Of a stretch of 48,014 nucleotides of DNA, positions 16,970-24,774 are shown piece by piece (within the stretch, counting starts at the first letter, position 1; every line of letters begins with the position of its first letter). The notes under the pieces are model-generated. The model was not told the origin of the DNA. It searched no databases and saw only the letters and a program-made list of their open reading frames with translations. Source of the DNA: Cellvibrionaceae bacterium. GTDB lineage: Bacteria; Pseudomonadota; Gammaproteobacteria; Pseudomonadales; Cellvibrionaceae. The translations under genes and the position numbers were made by a program. The DNA lies in assembly GCA_025800365.1 (NCBI GenBank), contig JAOXRT010000013.1, positions 1-48,014 on the forward strand, given 5' to 3'.

Positions 16970-17998
16970 TTAAGCAGCCTTTAAATCTTTCGAGGACACG
17001 AGTTTGAGTACATACCAATAGCCCGGGGGTTTAGGCACTGCATTTTTCTCGCGTAATAATTTGTGCAGTTTAGGTAACTGCCAATAGGGAATAGAAGCCA
17101 AAGCATGATGCTCAATGTGATAGTTCACACGGAATGGCGCAAATAAGGCGCGCGCAATTGGGCCGGCTTTGGTGCTGCGGGTATTCTTCAGCATATCGGG
17201 GCACTGCTTTGTCATGGCGTGCTCGGCTAGGGCTCGAATGCGGGTGAATAAAAGATAAGGGCTAAGATAGGCCACGAACCAAGCCAGATAGAGCTCTGGG
17301 TGATCAATAGCCCACAGCAAAGTAAATAGAATCACATTGGCGACTAAGCTGGGCCAAGCTTCTCTTAAAAAGTTAATAAAATAATCGAGATGGCTGCGGC
17401 CATTGCGTGGCAGCTTTTCGATATCACTGGCAACGGTCCACTTTACATAGCCGGCGTTCATCAAATACACACCGATAAGATTTTTAAAGCCGGTAATACC
17501 AAAAAAATCTCGTGATAGCTTGCGAACTAGTGAGGCCCGGCTAGTAGGAAAACCACGTATCAATGAATAATCAATATCGTCACTGGTGCCGGTTTTTGCG
17601 TGGTGTACAAAGTGATGCTTACGGTATTTTTCGACATCTAAGAAGATGATGTGTCCGCACAGCCAGTTTGAGAGTTTGTCGTTGAGCCAAACATTTTCAA
17701 ATAATGCGCGATGGGAAGCTTCATGCATCAATATGGCCAAGCCTAATTGGCGGCCACCCAAGATAGCTAGGGCAATAATTATTGCTGGTACGGCAAGCCA
17801 CAGCACTTGTGTTTGGGCCCAGACAATCACGCCAAAGGCAATCGCAATGGCGCCCCAACAAGAGGCAATAGACCACAGTCCCATCCAATTAGAGCGACGG
17901 TGTAAATCTTTAATGGTTTGCTCGCCTAGCAGCTCGGTGAGCTTCCGCCTTGCGCTTTGTCGCTGTAGGCCCTCAGCGAAAAGATCCTGTTCAGACAT
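16970..17998 (-). CDS. Membrane fatty acid desaturase
   Basis: This is an integral-membrane diiron desaturase of 342 residues. All three histidine boxes are present: HEASH, HHFVHH (in KHHFVHHAKTG) and HIEHH (in NYHIEHHALAS). Four or more hydrophobic helices surround them (for example SIASCWGAIAIAFGVIVWA). The enzyme inserts a double bond in an acyl chain or hydroxylates a lipid, using O2 and electrons from a ferredoxin or similar donor. I chose ATG 17998 over the preceding TTG. It heads the minus-strand run desaturase, amidohydrolase, HCCA-isomerase-like, GST. No electron-transfer partner is adjacent. Confidence 0.9.
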   Translation of the reverse strand: MSEQDLFAEGLQRQSARRKLTELLGEQTIKDLHRRSNWMGLWSIASCWGAIAIAFGVIVWAQTQVLWLAVPAIIIALAILGGRQLGLAILMHEASHRALFENVWLNDKLSNWLCGHIIFLDVEKYRKHHFVHHAKTGTSDDIDYSLIRGFPTSRASLVRKLSRDFFGITGFKNLIGVYLMNAGYVKWTVASDIEKLPRNGRSHLDYFINFLREAWPSLVANVILFTLLWAIDHPELYLAWFVAYLSPYLLFTRIRALAEHAMTKQCPDMLKNTRSTKAGPIARALFAPFRVNYHIEHHALASIPYWQLPKLHKLLREKNAVPKPPGYWYVLKLVSSKDLKAA

Positions 17999-18154
17999 AA
18001 TCAACTCGTATTGTTTTAATGTGCCAATTTAATTTAGTAATAGAATATTACTTGAAATGGCCATTTACAATAACAAATGTAATGATGTTTAAAAATCATC
18101 ATTTTGTTGATTCTGGGTTGTTGGTCTCCTCTCAGTCTCTTCGCATGAACACGC

Positions 18155-18472
18155 TTAGGCAAAGAGCCAAAACTTGAGGATCACAAATAACAACATGCTT
18201 AGTAAGGTGCTTAGCAAGGTGTTTTTGCTTAGCAGCATGATCAAAACAGCGGCGATGGCGCCCAGTAAATAGGGGTTTTGCCAATCAGTGACGAGCTCTC
18301 CTTGATGGCTTAATACCATCGGTGCAATCACGGCCGAAAGAACGGCCGGCGTGGCATATCCCATAAGGCGGCGTAGTTTTGGGCCGAGTTCAATAGGCAA
18401 TCTAGGTTCTAAAAACAGATAGCGACTGGCAAATACCAATAGCGTCATGGCCGCTAGCGTTAAGGCTATCAC
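18155..18472 (-). CDS. azlD: AzlD-family branched-chain amino acid exporter small subunit
   Basis: This is a 105-residue protein with three to four membrane segments (LTLAAMTLLVFASRYLF, ATPAVLSAVIAPMVLS, LLGAIAAVLIMLLS and a C-terminal helix). It matches AzlD, the small partner of AzlC in export of branched-chain amino acids or azaleucine. GTG 18472 overlaps the azlC stop as GTGA, so translation is coupled. The conserved LPRxLRRLMGYATPAVLSA-type region is clearly visible around residues 28-50. Confidence 0.88.
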   Translation of the reverse strand: MIALTLAAMTLLVFASRYLFLEPRLPIELGPKLRRLMGYATPAVLSAVIAPMVLSHQGELVTDWQNPYLLGAIAAVLIMLLSKNTLLSTLLSMLLFVILKFWLFA

Positions 18473-19182
18473 TGTAGATACTCCTGTGCCTGCTCAAATA
18501 TAAAGCCTGCAAACATGCCGCTTAAAATGGCCAGCAGTAGCCCTGCCTGCCAGTCCATTACCGCAGCTAAAACCGCCACCGTGCTGGCCGTGGCGCAGCA
18601 GCAAGCAATGGCAAGAGAGCGGATCATGGGTACCAGCATGGCCGTGAAAGTTGCCACGACGGCGAACTCTAGGCCGAGCTCGGTAAGGTTTGGAATGGCA
18701 CTGCCCGCTAAAATGCCCAGTAAAGTTGCCAAGTTCCAGGCGATATAAAAGCTTAAACCAGCACCTAGTGCATACCATTTATTGAGTGGCTTGCCGTCAT
18801 TGCTAGGGGTGTGGACGAATAATTCATCGGTTAATAGAAAGCCCAAACCATAGCGCCAGCGGGCAGGCAGAGGGCTGATCTTATCGCGCAGAGCCATGCT
18901 ATAGAGTAGGTGGCGGCTGGTAATTAAGGCGGTGGTTAACATAATTGCCACGAAGCCGGCCTGAGCTTGCAGTAAACCCAGTGCCACCAGTTGCGAGGTG
19001 CCAGCAAAGACAAACAGTGATAGCGATTGAGCTTCCAGTGGACTTAAGCCAACCTCCAAAGCATAAGCTCCCACCAAAAAACCCCAAGGGGCTACCGCAA
19101 TACTTAGCGGAGTCATGGCGATGGTACCCAGCCAAAGCTCTTTGCTGGGTGGCCTGCTGTTGGAATCTACGGTGTGGGACAT
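18469..19182 (-). CDS. azlC: AzlC-family branched-chain amino acid exporter large subunit
   Basis: This 237-residue membrane protein of the AzlC family forms an export complex with AzlD. Typical features are PWGFLVGAYALEVGLSPLEA, SLFVFAGTSQLVALGLL with the conserved FAGxSQ motif, TSRHLLYSMALRDKIS, and LLTDELFVHT. It has about five or six hydrophobic helices. The gene overlaps azlD by 4 bases. An AraC regulator and a small membrane protein lie upstream on the same strand. The AraC protein might control it, but there is no direct sign of this. Confidence 0.92.
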   Translation of the reverse strand: MSHTVDSNSRPPSKELWLGTIAMTPLSIAVAPWGFLVGAYALEVGLSPLEAQSLSLFVFAGTSQLVALGLLQAQAGFVAIMLTTALITSRHLLYSMALRDKISPLPARWRYGLGFLLTDELFVHTPSNDGKPLNKWYALGAGLSFYIAWNLATLLGILAGSAIPNLTELGLEFAVVATFTAMLVPMIRSLAIACCCATASTVAVLAAVMDWQAGLLLAILSGMFAGFIFEQAQEYLQ

Positions 19183-19240
19183 AAAACTACTCGCTGAGCG
19201 GCGGGGCTTAAACTAATAGGCCTTGTTCATTGTGGTGTAA

Positions 19241-19516
19241 TTAGCTGTTTGTTCTCTTTCTTAACAAGAAAACCATGCTCCAATAAAGAACTAGATAGAA
19301 CCCTGTAACCAGTAACCTACCTAGGTCCGTTGGAATAAGTCCAATGTCCTTTTGGAATCCGAATAACTTATCTTGTGCTATGAGGCCTGGAGAGAGATAA
19401 AGCAGCTCTGCTATTTGCGCCATATTGCCTACTACTTCAGATCCGCTTCGCCCAAGTAGAATGAGAAGAGTCGGCACAACAGCAATAACAATTGATATCA
19501 ATATATGTTTGTTCAT
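19241..19516 (-). CDS. Small hypothetical membrane protein
   Basis: This is a 91-residue protein with an N-terminal hydrophobic helix (ILISIVIAVVPTLLILL) and a C-terminal one (LLVTGFYLVLYWSMVFLL) ending in a basic tail RKRTNS. I do not recognise the family. It lies between azlC and the AraC gene, 17 bases downstream of the latter, so cotranscription is likely. Both ends are hydrophobic, with a polar central loop of about 35 residues, which suggests two transmembrane spans. Confidence 0.5.
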   Translation of the reverse strand: MNKHILISIVIAVVPTLLILLGRSGSEVVGNMAQIAELLYLSPGLIAQDKLFGFQKDIGLIPTDLGRLLVTGFYLVLYWSMVFLLRKRTNS

Positions 19517-19533
19517 TGTGTAGAGTTAATAGC

Positions 19534-20421
19534 TTAATGAGAGCGTACTGTGCTGTTTTGTACATTGTTGCGTATTTGTTTGGCAAAGCGGCCGGGTGTT
19601 ACTCCCATGGCGGCTTTAAAGTGCCGATGAAAGTGGCTCTGATCATGAAATCCTGCACCATGGGCGGCATTAGATAGACTGTGACCATGGCGAATCAATT
19701 GCTTAGCTTTACGTAGGCGGGCTTGAATCTGGTAAGCGTGTGGCGAGAGTTCAAAGTGCTTTTGAAACTGGCGGATAAAGTGATATTGGCTAATCCCGGC
19801 CAGCTTGGCCAACTCCTCTAAACTGATATCCGACTCGGGTATATCATCAAGTAGCTGCTTGGCCCTTAATAATTGCGGTTTGGCATCGCGGCTGATAAGC
19901 GCAGTGCCCCTAGCCATGCTGTGGCGTTGCACCAACTGTTGCAGGCAGCTGAGTAGCAGGCTTTCGCGCAGCAGGCGATTATCGGAGTGCTCTAGAACAC
20001 TGAAGCAGTGCCTAAGCATGCCGGCCATCTGTGGGTCTTCCACTACGGCATTGGGAAAATAGGGCGCGCCATCAGGGCAGATGCCTGTATCGCTATCTCC
20101 ATGCTTATCCCCATTAAAAAACTGTTCGGGGGTGGGATAGATGGCGCGATAAGACCAGCCGCCTTGGCTGGCAGCGCAGCCGGTGTGAACCTGGTCGGCA
20201 TTCACCAAAATAATGCTGTATTGGGGGGCAATATGATTATCGCCAGTGCGATAAAATTGCTGTGCGCCGGTTTCAATGACCCCGACTGTATAGCCTTCAT
20301 GGGTATGCTTACTAAAGTTTTGCTGTTGATAGCTGGCTTTTAATAGCTCTAGCCCGCCCAGCTCTTGGGCGTGGTGATAGGTGGCCTGTTCAAGGGCTTT
20401 GTCTTTAGTTGCACGGCTCAT
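19534..20421 (-). CDS. AraC-family transcriptional regulator
   Basis: This 295-residue activator has an N-terminal cupin-like AraC-binding domain (about residues 20-150, with the HTHEGYTVGVIETGAQQF metal/ligand-like start). A C-terminal double helix-turn-helix occupies about 190-290. The first HTH contains ISLEELAKLAGISQYHFIRQF. The second contains LSNAAHGAGFHDQSHFHRHF and the closing GVTPGRFAKQ, as in the family signature. ATG 20421 faces the cytochrome c5 gene on the other strand. Regulated genes could be azlCD downstream. Ligand unknown. Confidence 0.9.
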   Translation of the reverse strand: MSRATKDKALEQATYHHAQELGGLELLKASYQQQNFSKHTHEGYTVGVIETGAQQFYRTGDNHIAPQYSIILVNADQVHTGCAASQGGWSYRAIYPTPEQFFNGDKHGDSDTGICPDGAPYFPNAVVEDPQMAGMLRHCFSVLEHSDNRLLRESLLLSCLQQLVQRHSMARGTALISRDAKPQLLRAKQLLDDIPESDISLEELAKLAGISQYHFIRQFQKHFELSPHAYQIQARLRKAKQLIRHGHSLSNAAHGAGFHDQSHFHRHFKAAMGVTPGRFAKQIRNNVQNSTVRSH

Positions 20422-20500
20422 CTGGCCAGTCTAACACAGCGGATTCGGCGGTTTTTGTACATTATTGCGCTATCCTTATGATTCCTAAGGCCTTCTTAGT

Positions 20501-20528
20501 TTCAACTTAGGGGCCAAGGCGCTATAAT
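20501..20528 (+). promoter_or_regulatory. Probable sigma-70 promoter of cytochrome c5 gene
   Basis: A consensus -10 TATAAT lies at 20523-20528, with a weak -35 TTCAAC at 20501-20506 and 16-base spacing. The start of transcription would be near 20535, leaving a leader of about 150 bases before the GTG at 20687. Confidence 0.5.
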
Positions 20529-20686
20529 GCCGACGCTTTGTAGGCCGTCAGTGGATAGCCGTATAGATTTGGCCGAGAAGGTCGAACAGCTGCAATAGCC
20601 GTAGCCAATGGATTGTGCCCGCCTGATAGCAAATGTGCACAATCAAGCTGCCCGGTAAATCCGGAGCAACCAAAGAGGACAAAACC

Positions 20687-21109
20687 GTGAGTCACGCGAA
20701 AAAAGTAATTAGCCTGTTTTCCATGGCGGCCGCTGCCGCTGTAGTTTCTGCTGCGGTCTTCGCTGCAGATGATTCTGTTAAAGCGCGTATTGCGCCAATC
20801 GGCGACGTTTGTATGTCCGGTGAAGCATGTGCCGCCGCTCCTGCTGCCCCGGTAGCTGCAGGTCCTCGTTCTGGCGCTGATGTATACAACGCAAGCTGCA
20901 TGGCTTGTCATGCCACTGGCGCATCAGGTGCTCCTAAGTTGGGTGATGCTGCAGCTTGGGCGCCGCGTATTTCTAAAGGTATGGATGTGCTGTACGGTAG
21001 TGCAATCAACGGCCTAAACGGCATCATGCCTCCAAAGGGTATGTGTATGGATTGCTCTGACGACGAGCTAAAAGCTGCCGTTGACCATATGCTGGAAAAT
21101 AGTAAGTAA
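20687..21109 (+). CDS. cycB: Cytochrome c5
   Basis: This is a small periplasmic monohaem cytochrome c of 140 residues that carries electrons between respiratory complexes. A signal peptide (about residues 1-26, VISLFSMAAAAAVVSAAVFA) is followed by an Ala/Pro-rich linker. The haem motif CMACH starts at about Cys 71, and the c5-type axial Met loop is IMPPKGMCMDCSDDE. The two extra cysteines of that loop are typical of c5. I chose GTG 20687 because AGAGGAC lies 6-12 bases upstream and it gives a clean signal peptide. An intrinsic terminator follows at 21181. Confidence 0.92.
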   Translation: MSHAKKVISLFSMAAAAAVVSAAVFAADDSVKARIAPIGDVCMSGEACAAAPAAPVAAGPRSGADVYNASCMACHATGASGAPKLGDAAAWAPRISKGMDVLYGSAINGLNGIMPPKGMCMDCSDDELKAAVDHMLENSK

Positions 21110-21180
21110 CTACTATTTTCGCCCCTTGTTTTACTAAAGGGGGTAAGGGAGTTTTAAAAAGTTCCCTTATATAAAAGCCA

Positions 21181-21208
21181 AAAAAGCCGCTCTTGAGCGG
21201 CTTTTTTT
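21181..21208 (+). terminator. Rho-independent terminator of cytochrome c5
   Basis: Arms AAAAAGCCGCTC and GAGCGGCTTTTT, with a 2-base TT loop, are followed by more T residues. It lies about 70 bases after the stop codon. Confidence 0.85.
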
Positions 21209-21390
21209 ATGTTTAACAAACGCTTAGCTTAAAAAACTATTTTTCACTTTAAGTGTAAAGATTAGGCGCCATGTAAACTGATTCTTTCTTATTCTTAATA
21301 CTAAAGTTCTTAGGCCAAAACGGTTGTTAAATCGCCGCCATTTGTCGCGGAAAATCATGCAAAGCCATTAAGAAATGCGTATGCTTATTC

Positions 21391-21612
21391 TCAGACCTTG
21401 GGCTCCACAGAGGTGACAAAGAGAAGAACAAAACCAAACAGCGCACGGTGACTCAAGGCCGAGCAGGGTATGTCCCAAGCCAACAGTTGCGCTATCGTTT
21501 AGATTCTAGGTTGTTTGCTTTTGTAACTCTTACACCGTGGGGCTCAGGGCCACCAAATCCCATTGGCTTTACTGCCAAAACAAAAAAGGCCTTAATTGAT
21601 AAGGCCTTTTTT
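21391..21612 (+). ncRNA. Candidate structured small RNA of unknown class
   Basis: This stretch lacks a convincing protein but has strong nested complementarity. CTTGGGCTCCAC (from 21397) can pair, allowing G-U pairs, with GTGGGGCTCAGG (from about 21537), and GGTG/CACC extends this inward after a 3-base bulge. Inside, AGCGCA pairs with TGCGCT, and within that GGC/GCC and GGG/CCC close a small TATGT loop. The element ends in a textbook terminator at 21582-21612. I could not match it from memory to 6S, RNase P, tmRNA or SRP RNA. No strong promoter was recognised; a weak TATGCT at 21380-21385 is the best -10. Confidence 0.45.
21582..21612. terminator. Bidirectional intrinsic terminator
   Basis: Arms AAAAAAGGCCTTA (21582-21594) and TAAGGCCTTTTTT (21600-21612) are perfectly complementary with a 5-base loop. 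T-runs on both strands allow it to stop the candidate RNA on the plus strand and the DUF6488-like gene set on the minus strand. Confidence 0.85.
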
Positions 21613-21637
21613 ATTGCGAGTTTATTTTCTATCAAAT

Positions 21638-21967
21638 TTACTGAGCAGCTTTTACCGTCAGTACATCGCCTGTGGCTGAAATGCTAACAATAATACTGTT
21701 GTTGCTTTCTGGGTTATTGACTTTAACTTGGTGCTTGCCGGAATCACTTGGTAAAACAGTGATGTTCTCGCTGCTAATTTTACGCCAGCTCGCCTCGAGC
21801 TTTCCGACACTGTAACCCAAATCTTTTAAGCTCAACTTTTTTGTCATGCTTAGTGCAATGGCTTGCGCTTGGCCGGCATTAATAAAGCCGTGATCGGCGT
21901 GTGCCGCTAACCATTGGCTGTTAAAACTTAAGATGGTTAATAACATGGCTGTCATTATTTTTTTCAT
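21638..21967 (-). CDS. DUF6488-like exported protein
   Basis: This 109-residue protein has a signal peptide (MKKIMTAMLLTILSFNSQWLAAHA) followed by DHGFINAGQAQAIALSMTK. The mature part is about 85 residues with the pattern LGYSVGKLEASWRKI, which I associate with DUF6488 proteins. It is predicted to be periplasmic. ATG 21967 has AAGGAA upstream. It is the last gene of a minus-strand set with an anchor protein, HupE/UreJ, M56 protease and BlaI, and ends at the 21582 terminator. Function is unknown. A link to metal handling is suggested only by its neighbours. Confidence 0.65.
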   Translation of the reverse strand: MKKIMTAMLLTILSFNSQWLAAHADHGFINAGQAQAIALSMTKKLSLKDLGYSVGKLEASWRKISSENITVLPSDSGKHQVKVNNPESNNSIIVSISATGDVLTVKAAQ

Positions 21968-22000
21968 GGTCGTTCCTTTTGTATGTTTAGTGTGTTGGGT

Positions 22001-22522
22001 TTAGGGGTTGTTAGCAAGGCTGTATTGGCCTTTAAGTTGTAACAAAATTTCTATGTCATCAGAGCTGCTGTTTTTAAAATACCAGCCATGTGTTCCCGTG
22101 AATGGTGCGGTAAAGCTGCCTTTCATTTCAGCTAAAGTGGCGATGGCATAGCTTTCAAAATATCCCGTGGTATCTCCTTCTGGCTCGCCATGTAAATCGA
22201 AGTAAAGCGCATCGCCTACGCTCAACCATTCGTACTCGACTTTTTGGAATTGATTCATAAATAATTTGTATTCAATACCTTTACCTGCGGGCACTATGAT
22301 TTCAATGGTGTCCTCGCGAAGCTCACCATTGCTTACGCTGTATTGCACTTCGTTTTCTTCTTCAGCTTCGGCGATAGCGGTTAGGCCGAGAGCCTTTCCT
22401 ATACCAGTTGGGTCTGAGTTAAATTCAGCTGGCATGATGGTAGTAACGAAGACGATAGCGGCCAGAAGCAATGCAATCAGAGTTGCTTTGATGAGTGCTG
22501 GCCCGGATAAATTTTGTTCCAT
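22001..22522 (-). CDS. Membrane-anchored periplasmic protein of unknown function
   Basis: This 173-residue protein has one N-terminal transmembrane helix (LIKATLIALLLAAIVFVTTIM). The acidic periplasmic domain contains a beta-rich region: IEIIVPAGKGIEYKLFMNQF, a W-containing core, and HGWYFKNSSSDDIEILLQL. The IVPAGKGIEYK start and HGWYFKN end resemble a cupredoxin-like or Big-type beta sandwich, but I see no clear copper ligands. Homologues I recall are annotated only as transmembrane anchor protein and occur beside HupE/UreJ genes. ATG 22522 has TAGGAA upstream. The HupE gene lies 14 bases upstream. Confidence 0.65.
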   Translation of the reverse strand: MEQNLSGPALIKATLIALLLAAIVFVTTIMPAEFNSDPTGIGKALGLTAIAEAEEENEVQYSVSNGELREDTIEIIVPAGKGIEYKLFMNQFQKVEYEWLSVGDALYFDLHGEPEGDTTGYFESYAIATLAEMKGSFTAPFTGTHGWYFKNSSSDDIEILLQLKGQYSLANNP

Positions 22523-22536
22523 GGTAAATTCCTACT

Positions 22537-23265
22537 TTAAGACTGGAAGTACAAACTGAGTTGCAAGGCCATTAGTAAAAAGCCGGAACTCATCAATAAG
22601 GTGTTACTTACGGTTGCGAAGCGCATAAAGCTGCTATGGCGACGCCAAGCACTAATCGCAATTAGAATCATCGCTAATGCGGCAAACTGACCCAGCTCTA
22701 CACCCACATTAAAAGCAATTAAATTGCTGAGTAGCCCATCTTGGGGTAATTGAAACTCCTGCAACTTGGTGGCCAGGCCAAAGCCGTGAAATAAACCAAA
22801 GATAAATACCACCAGTTTGCTGTTGGGGCTTTTGCCTAAAAGTTTTCGAAAACCGCCGAGGTTATCAAAGCCTTTATAGACGATGGATAAGGCGATGACA
22901 GCATCGATAAGATAGGCATTTAGCTGCACTTCCATTAGCACGCCTAACAGCAGCGTCGTGCTATGCCCTAAGGTAAATAAGCTGACGTAGATTAAAATGT
23001 CTCGGGTGCGGAATAAAAAGAAAATGACTCCACATAAAAACAGCAAATGGTCATAGCCAGTGATCATATGCTTGGCGCCAATATACATAAAAGGTATGAA
23101 GTTAGCACCAGTGTTGCTTTGCAGAAACAAACGGGTTTGCTCGTCCACTCCGTGGGCGATAGCGAAGCTGCTGAACAATATTGTCAAAGCTAAAAGTAAT
23201 ACTCTGCCAAAAAGCCGATCGTTAATCGGTTTTTTTCTTATTGTGAGTTGTTGTTTGTCTGTCAC
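22537..23265 (-). CDS. HupE/UreJ-family membrane protein
   Basis: This is a 242-residue protein with a basic N-terminus, a signal-like helix ending at SFAIAHGVDEQ, and about six further membrane segments. The HupE/UreJ_2 hallmarks are GAKHMITGYDHLLFLCG and FTLGHSTTLLLGV, followed by FGLFHGFGLA. The conserved His and Asp residues in these motifs are thought to bind nickel, cobalt or another metal during transport. GTG 23265 is used, with AGGT upstream. Neighbours include a metallopeptidase and a BlaI repressor. I infer a metal-uptake role, with specificity unknown. Confidence 0.85.
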   Translation of the reverse strand: MTDKQQLTIRKKPINDRLFGRVLLLALTILFSSFAIAHGVDEQTRLFLQSNTGANFIPFMYIGAKHMITGYDHLLFLCGVIFFLFRTRDILIYVSLFTLGHSTTLLLGVLMEVQLNAYLIDAVIALSIVYKGFDNLGGFRKLLGKSPNSKLVVFIFGLFHGFGLATKLQEFQLPQDGLLSNLIAFNVGVELGQFAALAMILIAISAWRRHSSFMRFATVSNTLLMSSGFLLMALQLSLYFQS

Positions 23266-23292
23266 ATGTTTACCTGTTTGGCTTGGGTGAAT

Positions 23293-24279
23293 TTATAAAA
23301 CGAAAAGCAGGGCGCTTTCGCTTAGATGATGCACGCTATCGATAGAGAATATCATCATGATAGTGATGGCCAGCATTGGGAATAATAGAGCGCTAAGCCA
23401 GCGAGATGTTTTTCTTTCCGAGCTTAGGGCTTCTACTCTTGCTTTGATAAAACTATCACTAAAAGCACAAGTTGCCATTGCTTGAGCGTTTGCTTGATTT
23501 TGTAATTGCTGCAGGCGAGCGACTTTGATTAAAGTGCTGGCAATATCGAAGCGATTACAGCCGGCAGATTGGCTGGCTAAATCTGCTCGCTCTTCCATGG
23601 CGAGTAAATAAAGCTTGAGTAGATTTTGGCGAAAGGGGTAGAAGCAAAGCTCAATAAGCGCCTTAAAAACAAACAGCTTTGCTGGATCTCGAAACTGACA
23701 GTGTGCTTGCTCGTGGCTTGTTACAATGTGAAGCTCTTTCTTTGAAAGCAATTGTTCTAGCTTGGGGCTAATATAATAACTGTCTTTAGCCAATCCAAAG
23801 CTAAAAGCGAGAGGCTGGGACGAGGCGGTATGAGTCGTTTCCAATTGAGGGCCATGCTCATTCCTTTTACTGTATTCATCCTTCTTACACAACAATGCAA
23901 ATTGTTTTTGAGCTTTTTGCCAGCGTCGTACTTTGATAACAATAAAAGCAATCAATAAAACCCCAAATAGGAAGCCGCTAATACTGTGCCCGCCAAATTG
24001 CTCTGGGACATGATGCCAGTGAAGATAGCGGTTAGATAACTGGGGGTTATTGGCCAAGACCCAAACCGCAACAGTGCTTAGAGCTGCAATAAGTAATGGA
24101 GTGCTAGCTAGTAGCCCTAGGAATCTTAAGCGCAATTTAGCCTGACATTGGTTAAAGGCTTTTTGCAGAAGCTCTAGTGACAGAAAGCTGGCGAGAATAT
24201 TAAATACAACTAGGCTTGCTAGCAAGGCTAGCAAAAACACACCGCTAAAGTGAGACAAGCTTAATAGTGTGTTCAACAT
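23293..24279 (-). CDS. M56-family (BlaR1/MecR1-like) membrane metallopeptidase
   Basis: This is a 328-residue protein with an N-terminal pair of membrane helices, another helix near residue 105, and a zinc protease motif HEQAH in IVTSHEQAHCQFRDP (about 180-195). A further helix is near the C-terminus (LLFPMLAITIMMIFSI). This is the peptidase domain of BlaR1 without the penicillin-binding sensor domain. The partner BlaI-type repressor gene lies 6 bases upstream. The pair probably senses an envelope or metal signal and inactivates the repressor. The lack of a beta-lactam sensor argues against a resistance role. Confidence 0.85.
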   Translation of the reverse strand: MLNTLLSLSHFSGVFLLALLASLVVFNILASFLSLELLQKAFNQCQAKLRLRFLGLLASTPLLIAALSTVAVWVLANNPQLSNRYLHWHHVPEQFGGHSISGFLFGVLLIAFIVIKVRRWQKAQKQFALLCKKDEYSKRNEHGPQLETTHTASSQPLAFSFGLAKDSYYISPKLEQLLSKKELHIVTSHEQAHCQFRDPAKLFVFKALIELCFYPFRQNLLKLYLLAMEERADLASQSAGCNRFDIASTLIKVARLQQLQNQANAQAMATCAFSDSFIKARVEALSSERKTSRWLSALLFPMLAITIMMIFSIDSVHHLSESALLFVL

Positions 24280-24285
24280 AGTATC

Positions 24286-24666
24286 TTAACGCCCCTCTAA
24301 AGCCTGGCGGCGTTCTTGAATCATGGCTTCAAGTTCATCCAGCTGTTTTGCATCTAATTCTTCAGACATAGATGCAAAGGCCGCAATAAGGCCGCTTTGC
24401 TGATGTTCAGCAAATTCCTCGGTGGCCTGATTGATCATTTTAGCGATTAACTGACGGCGTTCGATGCGCGGCGAGTAATACCAAGCATGCCCCTCTTTGG
24501 CACGGCTTAGCAGCTCTTTTTTATACAGACGATCCAAGGTGCTCTGAATAGTATTGAGTGAGCCGTCTCGGCTTTTGCTCAGAATGGCATACACCTCTTT
24601 GGCCGAGGCGGGCGCCTGTTGCCAGAGTGTATGTAAAACTTGTTTTTCTAAATCGCCTAGTTGCAT
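24286..24666 (-). CDS. BlaI/MecI/CopY-family repressor
   Basis: This is a winged-helix repressor of about 126 residues. LGDLEKQVLHTLWQQAPASA opens the DNA-binding domain, and GSLNTIQSTLDRLYKKELLSR is the recognition helix and wing, followed by HAWYYSP. The C-terminal helices mediate dimerisation. Members bind TACA-type palindromes and are inactivated by cleavage or by copper. I used ATG 24666; a TTG at 24672 is the alternative. It leads the minus-strand set that includes the M56 peptidase and HupE protein, so it probably autoregulates that set. Confidence 0.85.
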   Translation of the reverse strand: MQLGDLEKQVLHTLWQQAPASAKEVYAILSKSRDGSLNTIQSTLDRLYKKELLSRAKEGHAWYYSPRIERRQLIAKMINQATEEFAEHQQSGLIAAFASMSEELDAKQLDELEAMIQERRQALEGR

Positions 24667-24705
24667 CTTCAATTGCTATAACTTGAATGGTGAGGCGATT
24701 CTGGC

Positions 24706-24740
24706 AGATTAAAAACCGATAGGCAATCGGTTTTTAATCT
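24706..24740. terminator. Strong inverted repeat between rep and blaI-like genes
   Basis: AGATTAAAAACCGAT (24706-24720) and ATCGGTTTTTAATCT (24726-24740) form a perfect 15-bp stem with a 5-base loop. On the minus strand it follows rep by about 35 bases and has the CCGAT stem plus T-run of an intrinsic terminator. It also lies just upstream of the BlaI-like repressor gene, so a second role as an operator is possible, although it lacks the usual TACA/TGTA core. Confidence 0.75.
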
Positions 24741-24774
24741 CGCTAAGATAAATTGATTGGATTAGATGATGAAA

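Noticed and set aside
20522-20911. Minus-strand frame of 129 codons
   Set aside because: It overlaps the cytochrome c5 gene and its promoter in antisense; its composition is typical of a shadow frame.
21391-21612. 6S RNA, RNase P or tmRNA
   Set aside because: GGGCTCCACAG recalls an RNase P segment, but the other conserved parts of RNase P, 6S and tmRNA are absent, so I left the class open.
21448-21687. Plus-strand frame of 79 codons
   Set aside because: It reads through a terminator and the end of the opposite gene, with no family match; the stretch looks like RNA structure instead.
23293-24672. Beta-lactam resistance sensor pair BlaR1-BlaI
   Set aside because: The M56 protein lacks the penicillin-binding sensor domain and no beta-lactamase gene is nearby.
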